DNA from: an uncultured Sphingomonas sp.
GTDB taxonomy: Bacteria; Pseudomonadota; Alphaproteobacteria; Sphingomonadales; Sphingomonadaceae
Direction: 5' to 3'
Assembly: GCF_913774285.1 (NCBI RefSeq)
Contig: NZ_CAJYHX010000025.1
Location: 124,001-188,000 of the forward strand
Length of the DNA: 64,000 bases
In this document: positions 45,327-55,490 of the stretch, piece after piece
How the letters are laid out: each line of letters opens with the position of its first letter
Numbering within the stretch: the stretch's first letter is position 1
Notes under the pieces: model-generated
Told to the model about the DNA's origin: nothing
The model's database searches: none
What the model saw: only the letters and a program-made list of their open reading frames with translations
Translations under genes and position numbers: made by a program

Positions 45327-45444
45327 GTCGCACCTCGGCGCCAGGAGAACAGGGTCGGCGATCCGTGATCGCGGCGGGTAGACGAACCGAGCGCATCGCC
45401 TCCCCCAAGGTTCCCGCCCGGCAAGCGCCGTCAGCGGGAAACAC

Positions 45445-45476
45445 GAAGGGCCGCCCCATCGCTGGAGCGGCCCTTC
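45445..45476 (-). terminator. Intrinsic-type terminator after the 24-codon gene
   Basis: GAAGGGCCGC (45445-45454) and GCGGCCCTTC (45467-45476) form a perfect 10-bp stem with a 12-nt loop. On the reverse strand it follows the 24-codon gene by ~28 bp and is succeeded by the moderately T-rich TTCGTGTTTCCC. It separates that gene from the HAD phosphatase. Confidence 0.6.
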
Positions 45477-45503
45477 CATTGCCTGCCACTGAAGGCCGGG
45501 AGG

Positions 45504-45578
45504 TCAGTAGCGGCTCGCCTCGACGAGGTTCGCCATGCTCATGGATTCCGTCTTCAGCGGCGTGAGACAATGAGACAT
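45504..45578 (-). CDS. Stand-alone 24-residue small protein
   Basis: ATG at 45578 follows AGAAAGGAGGTGG, the strongest ribosome-binding site seen in the window, with a spacing of four to five bases. The peptide starts MSHCLTPLKTE, has three internal methionines/serines (SMSM) and ends VEASRY. It has one cysteine and no membrane segment or export signal. A hairpin terminator follows and a TTGCAA/GATATG promoter-like pair (17-bp spacing) precedes it, so it looks like an independently expressed unit. I do not recognise a family. It could be a regulatory peptide, a peptide precursor or a leader. Confidence 0.5.
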   Translation of the reverse strand: MSHCLTPLKTESMSMANLVEASRY

Positions 45579-45883
45579 TCGACCACCTCCTTTCTGTTGT
45601 TGAACAAGGCCAACCATATCGGGTCGACCTATGAAACTTGCAAGGATCGCAGCCACTTGGCGGCGAAAATCGTGCATCCTGAGCCGCATTTTCTTCATTT
45701 GGTGGACATCGGCCGCCAGGGACGCGCCGCATCCTCGCGGAAGAGGTCGCAGCGCTTGTCCTCGCGCCCTATCCATGCTGAACAAACGGCGCCTCCAGGG
45801 GCGCTCCGGCACTGGACTGGAGCGGATCCGTCGCTACAGGTTTTTTTCGGATTTTCATTCAGTTAAGCGGGAGAAGATGAATC
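45579..45883. other. Divergent upstream region of the small gene and the hybrid kinase
   Basis: 305 bp without a supported gene. On the reverse strand TTGCAA and GATATG spaced by 17 bp stand upstream of the 24-codon gene. On the forward strand the region before the kinase contains a T-run (GGTTTTTTTCGG, about 45838-45850) and the ribosome-binding site GCGGGAGAAG. The reading frames here are Arg-rich and look non-coding. Confidence 0.5.
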
Positions 45884-48800
45884 GTGGCCGAAGCTCGGGC
45901 GGAACGCTTCATCGAAAGCCTGCTGAGGTTCGACGGTGCGCTCGCCCGCCAGATCGCGGAGCATGACTGGGCGGGGACGGCCGTCGGCCCGATCGGCAGC
46001 TGGTCCGAAAGCCTCAAGACGGCGCTCGGGATCACGTTGCTGTCCCCCGCCCCCATGGCGTTGTTCTGGGGCACGGAGGGCATCACGCTCTACAACGACG
46101 CCTATGCTGCCCTGGCCGGGGGGCGGCACCCGGCCCTGCTCGGCGCCAGGATCGGGGACGGCTGGCCGGCGATCGCGCGCTTCAACGACGCGGGCTTACG
46201 GGCCGGACTCGCAGGCGGCCGCCTCGCCTACCGCGACGAAGAGATCTGCCTGGACCGGCCCGGCCTGCCCGAGCGGGCGTTCCTGAACCTCGATTATTCG
46301 CCGGTACTCGGCGAGGACGACCAGCCCGCAGGCGTGCTCGCGATCGTCGCGGAGACGACCGGGCACGTCGCGACCCAGCATCGGCTGCAGGCCGAGCGCG
46401 ACCGCGCCGCGGAGGTTCTCGAGAGCATCTCGGATGCCTTCTACGCCGTCGATGGCGATTGGCGGTTCACCTATGTCAACAGCAAGGCCCAGGAATGGTG
46501 GGGGCGTGCCGCCACCGATCTTCTCGGCAAGCACTATTGGACGGCGTTCCCGCAAGCCGTCGGCAGCAAGGCTTATGAAGAACATCTTCGCGCGATGGCC
46601 GATCGCGTGCCGGTGCGGCTCGAAACCGTGTCGCCAATCCTGCAGCGCTGGGTCGGCATCGACATCCATCCGACCGCAAACGGCGGCCTCTCGGTCTATT
46701 TTCGCGACATCGGCGACCAGAAGCGGGCGGAGGAGGCGCAGCGCGCCAGCGACGCGCGGCTGGCGGCGATCTTCGCCGGTGCCACCGTCGGACTGTCCGA
46801 AGTAAATCCGGACGGCCGGTTCCTGCGGGTCAACGAGGAACTGTGCCGCCTCCTGGGGCGCGGGGCGGACGCATTGCACGGCATGACGATCGCCGACGTC
46901 ACCCATCCCGAGTCCCTGGAGCCAAGCCTCGAGGCCATCGCCGATACCCTGCGAACGGGAAAGGCAACGTCGGTCGACAAGCGCTACGTGCGGCCCGATG
47001 GCAGCGTCGTCTGGGCCAACAGCCGCGTCTCGCGCCTCGACGCAGACGCACGCTCGAGCAATCTCCTCGTCGTCACCGTCGACATGTCGGATCGGCTGGC
47101 CGCGGAACAGCGCGTGCGCGAAAGCGAAGGTCGCTACCGGCAGATCGTCGAAGGCGCCGAGGACTTCGCGATCGCTTCGGTCGATCCGGATGGCCGCGTC
47201 ACGAGCTGGAATACGGGTGCGGCCCGCATCACCGGCTTCGAGGAAGCGGACATCCTCGGCAGGCCGGGGGCGCTCCTCTTCACGCCCGAAGACCGCGCCG
47301 CTGGCGCGCCCGATCACGAGCTGAACAGAGCGGCAAGCGACGGCCGATCGCTCAACGAACGCTGGCACATGCGCAAGGACGGCAGCCGTTTCTGGGGCTC
47401 CGGGCTTACCATGCGGCTCGACCAGCCCGGTGGCGGATATCTGAAGATCTTCCGCGATCGCACCGCCGAACATGCGGCCGAGGCGCATCTGCGCCGGCGT
47501 TCCGAACAACTCCAGGGCCTTGCCGAGACCGCCAATGCGGTGACGGCCGCGCCCACGCTGGAGGCGACGCTCGACGAAATCACCCGTGCAGCACGCAGAA
47601 TCATCGGCGCACATCAGGCGGTCGTCAGCCTGACCCAAGGCGAGGATTGGGCGCAGATCATCCCCTACATCGATCTCAGCGGGAAATATGCCGGGTGGCG
47701 CACCTATGCCACGCCGGCGGACGGCTCCGGCATCTATGCGCTGGTCTGCGAGACCAATCGTCCGTTGCGGCTCACCCAGGCCGAACTGGAGGCGCATCCC
47801 CGGTGGCGCGGCTTCGGCGCGCACGCGCAGGATCACCCGCCGATGCGCGGCTGGCTGGCAGTACCCCTCGTCGGACGGGACGGTCGCAACCTCGGCCTCA
47901 TCCAGCTTTCCGACAAGCAGGACGGATCGGAATTCGACGAGGATGACGAGGCGATCATCGTGCAGCTCGCCCGCCAGGCGGCCGACATCATCGAACGCAC
48001 CCAGGCCCAGGAAGCGCTCGCTGCCGAGGTCGAGGCATTGGGGCGCCTGCAGGAAGTCAGCACCCGCCTGATCCGCGATGAATCGCCGCAGTCGGTGTAC
48101 GATGCGATCCTGACCGCCGCTACCGAACTGATGGGTTCGGAATGCGCCAGCATCCAGATGCTGAACGCGTCGGGAGACCTCGACCTGCTGGCGCACCGGG
48201 GATACGACCCGCGCTCGGCCGCCTATTGGCAAACCGTCGGCGCGACCTCGGGCAGCACCTGCGGCATCGCGCTGGGAACAGGTCAGCGCGTGATCGTGCC
48301 GGACGTGGAGGATTCGGGTCTGGCCGAAGAGAGCGGCGACCTGAAGGCGTATCGCTGGACGGGCATGCGCGCGGTGCAGACGACCCCGCTCCTGTCGCGC
48401 TCGGGCAAGCCGCTCGGCATGTTGTCGACCCATTGGAAGCGGCCGCACATGCCATCGGAACGCGACTTGAAGCTTTTCGACGTGCTGGCACGCCAGGCAG
48501 CCGACGGGATCGAACGGGTGACGGCGCAGGCGGAACTGCGCGAAAGCCAGGCGCGCCAGGCGTTCCTCCTTTCGCTGTCCGATACGCTGCGCGCCCTGAA
48601 GTCGCCGCTCGACATCGCCTCGGCCGCCGCGCAGCACATCGGCGAGCAATATGGGCTCAGCCGCGTCTTCTATGCCGAGTTCTTCGGCAGCCTGATGAAG
48701 GTCGAGCGGGACTTCACGCGGGGCGTTGCCTCGATCGTGGGCGAGCACGAGCTGGCCGCGTTCGGCGAACCGCTGCTGCGCGCCTATCACGAGAACCCGG

Positions 48801-50623
48801 TCGTCCGGATCGACGATGTCCGCACCGATCCGCGGCTTGGCGAGGATGCGCGCGGCGGGCTGCTGGCGAGAGAGGTCGGCGCCTATCTCGACGTCGTGCT
48901 GTTCGAGGACGCGCACTGGGTGAGCGTGCTGGCGATGCAGAGCACCACGCCGCGCAGCTGGACGCCGGCGGAGGAAGCACTGTTCCGCGAGATCGGCGAG
49001 CGCGTAAAGGCCGCGATCGAGCGCGCCACTGCCGAGGACCAGCTTCGCGAGCTCAACGAAACGCTCGAGCGTCGCGTGGCCGCGGCGCTGGCGGAGCGTA
49101 AGCTGCTCGCGGATCTGGTCGAAGGCACGGATGCCTTCGTCCAGGTGGTCGATGCAGATTTTCGTTGGCTCGCGGTCAACCGCGCGGCGGCGGACGAATT
49201 CGAGCGGATCTACGGCACCCGGCCCAGGGTCGGGGCCTCGATGCTCGATCTTTTTGCCGACAAGCCGGCGCACCAGGCCGCCGCACAAGCGCTATGGGCG
49301 CGCGCGTTGGGTGGCGAGGAGTTCACCGCGATCGGCGAATTCGGCGATCCCAGCCTGGACCGCCGCTTCTACGAGATGAAGTTCAATGTGCTGCGGGATG
49401 CCAGCGGCGCGCGCATTGGGGCATATCAGTTCGTCTATGATGTGACGCAGCGGATCGCCGAACAGCACCGGCTGGCAGAGGCCGAGGAGGCGCTGCGCCA
49501 GAGCCAGAAGATGGAGGCGATGGGCCAGCTCACCGGGGGTGTGGCGCACGACTTCAACAACCTGCTGACTCCGATCGTCGGCTCGCTCGACATGCTGCAG
49601 CGCCGAGGCATCGGCAACGAGCGCGAGCAGCGTCTTATCGCCGGCGCGGTGCAGTCGGCCGAGCGCGCCAGGACGCTCGTCCAGCGCCTGCTCGCTTTCG
49701 CCCGGCGCCAACCCCTGCAGCCCGTCGCCGTCGATATTGCCAGGCTGGTGCAGGGCATGGGCGAGCTCGTCTCGAGCACGACCGGTCCGCAGATCGAGGT
49801 CGTGCTGCAGGCCGAAGACGACCTGCCCTTCGCCAAGGCCGATCCGAACCAGCTGGAAATGGCGCTGCTCAACCTCGCGGTGAACGCGCGCGACGCGATG
49901 CCGGGGGGCGGCGTGCTCCGTATCGCCGCGGCGGCGGCGAAGGTCGGCCGCGCGCATCGTTCGGGGCTGAAGCCCGGCGCCTACGTCAAGCTCTCGGTGG
50001 CCGATACCGGCGCAGGCATGGACGATGCAACCCTGGCGCGGGCGATCGAGCCGTTCTTCTCCACCAAGGGCGTTGGCAAGGGCACCGGGCTCGGCCTGTC
50101 GATGGTCCACGGCCTCGCTTCCCAGCTCGGTGGCGCATTGACGATCCAGAGCCAGCCGGGCCGAGGCACCACGATCGAGCTGTGGTTGCCGCAGAGCGAG
50201 GTGGCGCCGAAGCCAGAAGAACAGACCGGTGCCCAAAGCCTCGCGCCCGCAGCGCGCGGCGTCGCGCTGCTGGTCGACGACGAGGAACTGGTGCGGATGA
50301 GCACCGCCGACATGCTCACCGAAATGGGCTATGCCGTCATCGAGGCAGCGTCGGGCGAAGAGGCGATGCAGTTCGTCGCCAACGACGTGGCGTTCGACGT
50401 CCTCCTGACCGATCACCTGATGCCCGGCATCACCGGAACAGATCTCGCGCGGATGGTCCGCACGGCGCGGCCGGACGTGCCGGTGTTGCTGGTCTCGGGC
50501 TATGCCGAAACCGAGGGCGTGGACCCGAACCTGCCGCGGCTGATCAAGCCGTTCCGCAAGGACGAGCTCGCATCGAGCCTGGCACAGTTGCCGGCACATG
50601 CCTGCGCCGACGCTTCCGGTTAG
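45884..50623 (+). CDS. Multi-PAS/GAF hybrid sensor histidine kinase
   Basis: 1579 residues from a GTG preceded by GGGAGAAG. There is no membrane segment, so it is cytosolic. The order is four PAS domains (about 30-165, 170-285, 290-415, 420-540), three GAF domains (about 555-710, 725-885, 905-1065), a fifth PAS (about 1085-1205), a HisKA domain with H1222 in [11 protein letters not shown], HATPase ([16 protein letters not shown]), and a receiver with VDDEE and phospho-acceptor D1510 in LLTDHLMPG. The PAS/GAF array suggests integration of redox, light or small-ligand signals. The ligands are unknown. A receiver-like small protein is encoded 73 bp downstream. Confidence 0.88.
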   Translation: MAEARAERFIESLLRFDGALARQIAEHDWAGTAVGPIGSWSESLKTALGITLLSPAPMALFWGTEGITLYNDAYAALAGGRHPALLGARIGDGWPAIARFNDAGLRAGLAGGRLAYRDEEICLDRPGLPERAFLNLDYSPVLGEDDQPAGVLAIVAETTGHVATQHRLQAERDRAAEVLESISDAFYAVDGDWRFTYVNSKAQEWWGRAATDLLGKHYWTAFPQAVGSKAYEEHLRAMADRVPVRLETVSPILQRWVGIDIHPTANGGLSVYFRDIGDQKRAEEAQRASDARLAAIFAGATVGLSEVNPDGRFLRVNEELCRLLGRGADALHGMTIADVTHPESLEPSLEAIADTLRTGKATSVDKRYVRPDGSVVWANSRVSRLDADARSSNLLVVTVDMSDRLAAEQRVRESEGRYRQIVEGAEDFAIASVDPDGRVTSWNTGAARITGFEEADILGRPGALLFTPEDRAAGAPDHELNRAASDGRSLNERWHMRKDGSRFWGSGLTMRLDQPGGGYLKIFRDRTAEHAAEAHLRRRSEQLQGLAETANAVTAAPTLEATLDEITRAARRIIGAHQAVVSLTQGEDWAQIIPYIDLSGKYAGWRTYATPADGSGIYALVCETNRPLRLTQAELEAHPRWRGFGAHAQDHPPMRGWLAVPLVGRDGRNLGLIQLSDKQDGSEFDEDDEAIIVQLARQAADIIERTQAQEALAAEVEALGRLQEVSTRLIRDESPQSVYDAILTAATELMGSECASIQMLNASGDLDLLAHRGYDPRSAAYWQTVGATSGSTCGIALGTGQRVIVPDVEDSGLAEESGDLKAYRWTGMRAVQTTPLLSRSGKPLGMLSTHWKRPHMPSERDLKLFDVLARQAADGIERVTAQAELRESQARQAFLLSLSDTLRALKSPLDIASAAAQHIGEQYGLSRVFYAEFFGSLMKVERDFTRGVASIVGEHELAAFGEPLLRAYHENPVVRIDDVRTDPRLGEDARGGLLAREVGAYLDVVLFEDAHWVSVLAMQSTTPRSWTPAEEALFREIGERVKAAIERATAEDQLRELNETLERRVAAALAERKLLADLVEGTDAFVQVVDADFRWLAVNRAAADEFERIYGTRPRVGASMLDLFADKPAHQAAAQALWARALGGEEFTAIGEFGDPSLDRRFYEMKFNVLRDASGARIGAYQFVYDVTQRIAEQHRLAEAEEALRQSQKMEAMGQLTGGVAHDFNNLLTPIVGSLDMLQRRGIGNEREQRLIAGAVQSAERARTLVQRLLAFARRQPLQPVAVDIARLVQGMGELVSSTTGPQIEVVLQAEDDLPFAKADPNQLEMALLNLAVNARDAMPGGGVLRIAAAAAKVGRAHRSGLKPGAYVKLSVADTGAGMDDATLARAIEPFFSTKGVGKGTGLGLSMVHGLASQLGGALTIQSQPGRGTTIELWLPQSEVAPKPEEQTGAQSLAPAARGVALLVDDEELVRMSTADMLTEMGYAVIEAASGEEAMQFVANDVAFDVLLTDHLMPGITGTDLARMVRTARPDVPVLLVSGYAETEGVDPNLPRLIKPFRKDELASSLAQLPAHACADASG

Positions 50624-50696
50624 ATGCAGATCAATAGGATCGCCTGGATCTTACGACTCTGGCGGATGTTCTGGTTGCAACAGGAAGGAGGCGAGC

Positions 50697-51128
50697 ATGT
50701 GGGCGCCCCAACCATTTTTCCAGAACGCGACGATCCTGCTCGCCACGCAGCAGAGCTTTTGCGCCGCTTACCTTGCGCAGACACTCTCGATGTTCGGCCT
50801 GCGCACCATAGGCCCCTTCGCCAGCGAGGCGGAATTGCAGGCATGGGCCGATGCCTTCCCCTCGCCGCCGGCGGCGATCGTTCTCGCCGCTGACTGGCTG
50901 CGGGACCGGGAATTGCCCTTGCCGCCATCGCTGATGGAGCGCAACATTCCCTATCTCCTTGTCGAGAACGCGCCGTGGCGCAGCACGGATATCGGCCTGC
51001 AGCCGGCCTTTGTCTGGCCGTACGCCGCATTCCAGATCGTCGAAGCGCTTCAGGATGCCGTCGCGCGCTCGATGGGGCTGCTCGACGCAGCACCCGATCC
51101 GCCCCAGCCCGGCCCAATGCCCGCCTAG
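50697..51128 (+). CDS. Degenerate receiver-like small protein
   Basis: 143 residues, start chosen for AGGAAGGAGG just upstream. The pattern of alternating strands and helices (ATILLATQQSFCAAYLAQTL, FGLRTIGPFASEAELQAWAD, AIVLAADWL) and its place after a hybrid kinase resemble a response-regulator receiver. The conserved acidic pair and phospho-aspartate are not present. It may be a phosphorylation-independent partner or a decayed receiver. This is an inference from the fold-like pattern, not a family match. Confidence 0.6.
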   Translation: MWAPQPFFQNATILLATQQSFCAAYLAQTLSMFGLRTIGPFASEAELQAWADAFPSPPAAIVLAADWLRDRELPLPPSLMERNIPYLLVENAPWRSTDIGLQPAFVWPYAAFQIVEALQDAVARSMGLLDAAPDPPQPGPMPA

Positions 51129-51215
51129 GAGGCGCCGGCGGCGAGCTTCGAATCGAAATCCTCCTGGCCCGACGTTGCGGCGCTGGCCGCGGAACCATTG
51201 CGCGCCGCGCCGGTT

Positions 51216-51252
51216 TTGACAGCATGTTGTCCACTCAACCACATGTTGTCCA
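51216..51252 (+). promoter_or_regulatory. MarR promoter with tandem CATGTTGTCCA sites
   Basis: TTGACA (51216-51221) is followed by two copies of CATGTTGTCCA (51223-51233 and 51242-51252), centres 19 bp apart. The second copy abuts the ATG of the MarR gene. This suggests autoregulation by MarR. No ribosome-binding site is visible before the ATG, so initiation may be leaderless. Confidence 0.5.
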
Positions 51253-51735
51253 ATGTCGAACCAGGAAACGCACGTACGCGAGCTCGCCCTCGCCGTCTTC
51301 GCAACCAGCGGCAGGTTGATCGGCACCGGTAACGAACTGGTTGCCCATCTCGGCCTCACCAGCGCGTGGTGGCAGGTGCTGGGAGCGCTGCGCTACTCGC
51401 CCGTGCCGCTTCCGACCGCCTCGATCGCGCGCAACATGGGCCTGACCCGGCAGGCGGTGCAGCGCATCGTCGACTTGCTGGCGGCGCGCGGGCTGGTCGA
51501 ATTCCAGGACAATCCGCACCACCGCCGGGCGAAGCTCATCGTGCTGACGGAGGCCGGGATTGCCGCCGTCATCGGCGCCGAGCAGGCGGTCGCCCCGCTC
51601 GACAAGGAAATCGCCGACCGCATCGGTCGCGCCCGAATCCGCGACGCCGTCCAGACCCTGGAAGCGATGAACGCCATTCTCGCGGACTGGCTCGACCGCG
51701 CCGTGCCCCCGCGCGCGCCCGACCCCCACGCGTAA
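51253..51735 (+). CDS. MarR-family transcriptional regulator
   Basis: 160 residues with the MarR winged HTH: LTSAWWQVLGALRYSPVPLP, ASIARNMGLTRQAVQRIVDL, ARGLVEFQDNPHHRRAKLIV (wing). These proteins usually repress redox or drug-response genes until a small ligand or oxidation releases them. Fifteen bases separate it from the NmrA-like gene, so it is the first gene of a four-gene unit. Direct repeats overlap its promoter. Confidence 0.87.
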   Translation: MSNQETHVRELALAVFATSGRLIGTGNELVAHLGLTSAWWQVLGALRYSPVPLPTASIARNMGLTRQAVQRIVDLLAARGLVEFQDNPHHRRAKLIVLTEAGIAAVIGAEQAVAPLDKEIADRIGRARIRDAVQTLEAMNAILADWLDRAVPPRAPDPHA

Positions 51736-51750
51736 AAAGGAGACGCTGTC

Positions 51751-52608
51751 ATGATCCTGGTATCAGGTGCCACCGGCGGCATCGGTGGTGAAGTATGCCG
51801 CCTGCTCAAGGAAGCCGGCACGCCATTCCGCGCCCTGTGCCGCAAACAAGAACAGGTCGAACGCCTGCGCCGGCAGGGCATGGATGCCGTGCTCGGCGAT
51901 TTCGACCGGCCGGAAACGCTGGCGGCGGCGATGCAGGGAATCGATACGATGTTTCTCATCACACCGCCCACGCAGCAGCAGCTGACGCAGGAAACCGCGG
52001 CGATCGATGCCGCCAGGAAGGCCGGCGTCGGCCGGATCGTCAAGATCTCCGCCTCCGACAGCAATGTGCGCTCGCCGGTGCCTTGGGCAAGGGCGCACGC
52101 GCTGATCGACCACCATCTCCGCGCCTCCGGCATCGGCTGGACTATCCTCAAGCCCACCGCCTTCATGCAGAACTTCCTGTGGTTCAAGGACCCGATCGCC
52201 AAGGGATTCCTGCCTCAGGTCGCCGGCAAGGGATCGGTCTCCTGGGTCGACACGCGCGACATCGCACGCGTGGCAGCCGCCGTGCTGACCCAGGCGGGCC
52301 ACGACGGCGCGACCTATTTCCTGACCGGCCCGGAGACGCTGGACATGAAGGAAGCGGCGGCGCGCCTGTCGAAGGTCCTCGGCCACAAGGTTCGCTATCT
52401 GGACCTGCCCTCCCCGCTGTTCTGGGGGCTGATGCGCCTGACCGGCAACTCGCCCTGGATGGCGAAGGGTCTGGTCGTGCAATTCGCCGACGTCGTCGCC
52501 GGGCATCACGATATCGACCCGACCTTCGAGATCCAGCGCCTCACCGGCACGCCGCCGCACGACTTCACCGATTTCCTTCTCGCGCACCGCCAGCAATTTT
52601 CTCGATAG
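51751..52608 (+). CDS. NmrA-like NAD(P)-binding protein
   Basis: 285 residues, atypical SDR. The N-terminal dinucleotide loop SGATGGIGGEV is followed by the basic residues R/K after the second strand. MFLITPPTQQQ and the WTILKPTAFMQNFL segment are typical of NmrA/QOR2-type NAD(P)H:quinone oxidoreductases or redox sensors. No YxxxK pair is evident. Its role is likely reduction of quinones or redox sensing in the MarR-controlled unit. Confidence 0.82.
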   Translation: MILVSGATGGIGGEVCRLLKEAGTPFRALCRKQEQVERLRRQGMDAVLGDFDRPETLAAAMQGIDTMFLITPPTQQQLTQETAAIDAARKAGVGRIVKISASDSNVRSPVPWARAHALIDHHLRASGIGWTILKPTAFMQNFLWFKDPIAKGFLPQVAGKGSVSWVDTRDIARVAAAVLTQAGHDGATYFLTGPETLDMKEAAARLSKVLGHKVRYLDLPSPLFWGLMRLTGNSPWMAKGLVVQFADVVAGHHDIDPTFEIQRLTGTPPHDFTDFLLAHRQQFSR

Positions 52609-52676
52609 CCATTGCGCCCGGCGGTGCGTTGTCGGGCGCGCTTCTGCACAGCCGCGACATTCTGGAGACATTTCTC

Positions 52677-53489
52677 ATGCAGCCGACCAACGCTTCTCTC
52701 GCGGGCCATGCCGCGATCGTCACCGGTGCGAGCTCTGGCATCGGCCTTGCGGTTGCCGAAGCCGTGGCGGCAGCCGGCGCTGCCGTGGCGGTGAACTATC
52801 ACGCCCAGGCAGAACCCGCTGAGGCGCTGGTGGATCGGATCATTGCCCAGGGCGGCCGCGCGATCGCGGTACAGGCCGATGTGTCGGAGGAGGCGGAGGT
52901 GATCCGCCTCTTCGACGAAGCTGCCGCCGCCTTCGGCCGCATCGACCTGCTCGTCTCCAACTCCGGCGTGCAGAAGGATGCGGCGATCGCCGACATGTCG
53001 CTGGAAGACTGGAACACGGTCATCGGCATCAACCTCACCGGCCAGTTCCTCTGCGCGCGCGAGGCGGTGAAGCGCTTCCGCGCGCAGCCCGCCCAGGCGC
53101 GGCCCGCCCGCAGCGCCGGCGTGATCGTCGCGATGAGCTCGGTGCACGAGATCATCCCCTGGGCAGGACACATCAACTACGCCTCGGCCAAGGGCGGCGT
53201 GCGCATGCTGACCCGCTCGCTCGCGCAGGAAGTCGCCGGCGACGGGATTCGGGTGAATGCCGTCGCGCCGGGCGCGATCCGCACCCCGATCAACAAGGAA
53301 GCATGGGACAGCCAGGAAGCGCTGGCCAGGCTGCTGCGACTGATCCCCTATGGCCGCATCGGCGAGCCCGAGGACGTAGCTCGCGCGGTCGTCTGGCTGG
53401 CCTCGGACGCGGCGGATTATGTGACCGGCACCACGCTGTTCGTCGACGGCGGCATGTCGCTTTATCCGGAATTCCGCGACAATGGCTGA
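52677..53489 (+). CDS. SDR oxidoreductase, glucose 1-dehydrogenase-like
   Basis: 270 residues, classical SDR. TGASSGIG is the cofactor loop, NSG takes the NNAG position, the serine lies in VAMSSVHE, and YASAK carries the catalytic tyrosine and lysine. PYGRIGEPEDVARAVVWLAS and LFVDGGMSLYPEF are typical of glucose 1-dehydrogenase-like SDRs. The GH15 gene starts within its last codons, an 8-bp overlap. A route in which glucose released by the GH15 enzyme is oxidised by this protein is plausible. Confidence 0.85.
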   Translation: MQPTNASLAGHAAIVTGASSGIGLAVAEAVAAAGAAVAVNYHAQAEPAEALVDRIIAQGGRAIAVQADVSEEAEVIRLFDEAAAAFGRIDLLVSNSGVQKDAAIADMSLEDWNTVIGINLTGQFLCAREAVKRFRAQPAQARPARSAGVIVAMSSVHEIIPWAGHINYASAKGGVRMLTRSLAQEVAGDGIRVNAVAPGAIRTPINKEAWDSQEALARLLRLIPYGRIGEPEDVARAVVWLASDAADYVTGTTLFVDGGMSLYPEFRDNG

Positions 53490-55293
53490 GCCCCGTCGAA
53501 CGATCGGCGAGCATGGCATCATCGGCGACCTGGAGACCGCGGCGCTGGTCGCGCGCGACGGCACGATCGATTATCTCTGCTGGCCTTCGCTCGACAGCCC
53601 GACGATCTTCGCCGACCTGCTGGACGGCGAACGCGGCGGCGCATTCTCGATCGAGCCGGAGATCGACCAGCCGCGCCACCTTCACCTCTATGTGCCCGAT
53701 ACGAACGTGCTGCTGACCCGCTGGATGGGAGCGGAGGGCAGCGCCGAGGTTGTCGATCTGATGCCTCAGCCGGAGGCCCGCCGCCGCGCCAAAAACGATG
53801 CGCGCTGCCTGATCCGCCGGGTGACGGTGACCAGCGGCACGGTGGCGTTCGCCATGCGCTGTACCCCCCGTTTCGACTATGCCCGCGAAGTGCCGGAGGT
53901 CGCCCATATCGAAGGCGGGGTTCGCTTCTCCGGACAGCATCTGTCGCTCTGCCTCTTCGCCTCCGTGCCGCTCGATCGGCAGCATGGCGGCGCCGGCGCG
54001 CGCTTCACCCTGTCCAAGGGCGAAAGTGCCTGGCTCGTGCTCGGCGACGAGGGGATGCCGCGACCCGACGACGCTGCGGTTCTGGCACAGATCACGGCCA
54101 CTACCCAGGAATGGCGATCCTGGTCGGGCAAGGCGACCTATAAGGGTCGCTGGCGCGAACAGGTTCTGCGTTCGGCGCTGACGCTGAAGCTGCTGACCTC
54201 CGCCCGCCACGGCTCGATCGCGGCTGCAGCGACCTTCTCCCTGCCCGAAGCCGAGGGCGGCGAACGCAACTGGGATTATCGCGCGACCTGGATTCGCGAT
54301 GCCTCCTTCACTGTCTACGCCTTTCTGCGGCTGGGCTTCACGGAAGAGGCGGAGCACTTCTATCGCTGGGTCGGCGCGCGCATCCTTGCGTCGGGCCGCG
54401 GAAACGCGCTCCAGATACTGTACGCGCTCGACGGAGAGGATGCGGGTGACGAGCAGGAGCTCCCGCATCTCCGCGGCTATGCGGACAGTCGCCCCGTGCG
54501 GATCGGCAATGCCGCGCGCGAACAGACGCAGCTCGACATCTTCGGCGCGCTCCTCGACAGCGCCTATCTCTCCAACAAATACGGGCCTGCCATTCCGCAC
54601 GAGGGCTGGCAGCATGTCTGCCGGCTTGTCGAGCATGTAATCGAGCATTGGCAGGAGCCCGATGCAGGCATCTGGGAAATGCGCTCTGCGCCCCGCCATT
54701 TCCTCCATTCGCGCGTGATGTGCTGGGTCGCGCTCGATCGGGCCATCCGGCTCGCCAAGAAACGGTCGCTGCCCGCGCCGCTGGTAGCCTGGGCGGAGGC
54801 GCGTGATGCCATCGTCGACGATGTCTGGAAGAATTTCCGCCACCCGGAGCATGGCTATTTCGTGCAGGAGCGCGGCGGCACCGCACTCGACGCGGCCCTG
54901 CTGATGCTGCCGCTGGTGCGCTTCGTGTCGTCGACCGATCCGGTCTGGCTCAAGACGCTGGAGGCGATCGGCGCACAGCTCTGCGACGATGGGCTCGTCT
55001 ACCGCTACCGCAGTGACGACGGCCTGGCAGGGCCGGAGGGCGCCTTCACCACCTGCACCTTCTGGTATGCGGAGTGCCTTGCCCGCGCGGGTCGGCTCGA
55101 CGATGCGCAGATGCTCCTCGCCAAGGGAGTCGCCTACGGCAACGATCTCGGCCTGTTCGCCGAAGAGACCGATATTCGCGGACTGGCGCTTGGCAACTTT
55201 CCCCAAGCGCTGACGCACCTGGCCTTCATCAGCGCCGCGCATTTTCTCGACCGAAAGCTAGACCCGTCTCACCGGCCGGTATGGCAGCCCTAA
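53482..55293 (+). CDS. GH15-family glucoamylase/trehalase
   Basis: 603 residues without signal peptide, so cytosolic. The N-terminal ~220 residues form the beta-sandwich domain of bacterial GH15 proteins (IGEHGIIGDLETAALVARDG). The (alpha/alpha)6 barrel follows, with RNWDYRATWIRDASF at its start. The probable general acid glutamate lies in GIWEMR and the general base in LGLFAEE. The inverting enzyme releases beta-glucose from starch-type oligosaccharides or trehalose. Clustering with an SDR resembling glucose dehydrogenase supports a glucose-yielding role. Its ATG lies inside the SDR stop region. Confidence 0.87.
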   Translation: MAEPRRTIGEHGIIGDLETAALVARDGTIDYLCWPSLDSPTIFADLLDGERGGAFSIEPEIDQPRHLHLYVPDTNVLLTRWMGAEGSAEVVDLMPQPEARRRAKNDARCLIRRVTVTSGTVAFAMRCTPRFDYAREVPEVAHIEGGVRFSGQHLSLCLFASVPLDRQHGGAGARFTLSKGESAWLVLGDEGMPRPDDAAVLAQITATTQEWRSWSGKATYKGRWREQVLRSALTLKLLTSARHGSIAAAATFSLPEAEGGERNWDYRATWIRDASFTVYAFLRLGFTEEAEHFYRWVGARILASGRGNALQILYALDGEDAGDEQELPHLRGYADSRPVRIGNAAREQTQLDIFGALLDSAYLSNKYGPAIPHEGWQHVCRLVEHVIEHWQEPDAGIWEMRSAPRHFLHSRVMCWVALDRAIRLAKKRSLPAPLVAWAEARDAIVDDVWKNFRHPEHGYFVQERGGTALDAALLMLPLVRFVSSTDPVWLKTLEAIGAQLCDDGLVYRYRSDDGLAGPEGAFTTCTFWYAECLARAGRLDDAQMLLAKGVAYGNDLGLFAEETDIRGLALGNFPQALTHLAFISAAHFLDRKLDPSHRPVWQP

Positions 55294-55332
55294 CCGGCAC
55301 TTTCCGCAGACGCTTCCTAGCAGTGCAGTGCC

Positions 55333-55355
55333 GGCCGAGGCCACGCCCCTCGGCC
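55333..55355. terminator. Hairpin downstream of the GH15 gene
   Basis: GGCCGAGG (55333-55340) and CCTCGGCC (55348-55355) form a perfect 8-bp stem with a 7-nt loop, 40 bp after the GH15 stop. An outer weaker pair CCGGCAC/GTGCCGG begins at about 55294. There is no U-tract. Confidence 0.45.
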
Positions 55356-55490
55356 CGCTAGATCTGGTGCGATTTCGTGTGCCGCTGGTAGAAGAGGTAG
55401 CGGGCGCCGCAGCCGATGGGGTTCACGCCCGTCGTCGTTCGTCCAGCCTGGGATTATGGCGATCGCGCGTGGACTAGGATGACGATGTAG

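Noticed and set aside
45504..45578. 24-residue peptide as PqqA
   Set aside because: PqqA has a conserved E-V-T-x-Y core and adjacent pqqBCDE genes. Only a generic E-x3-Y is present here and no pqq gene is near.
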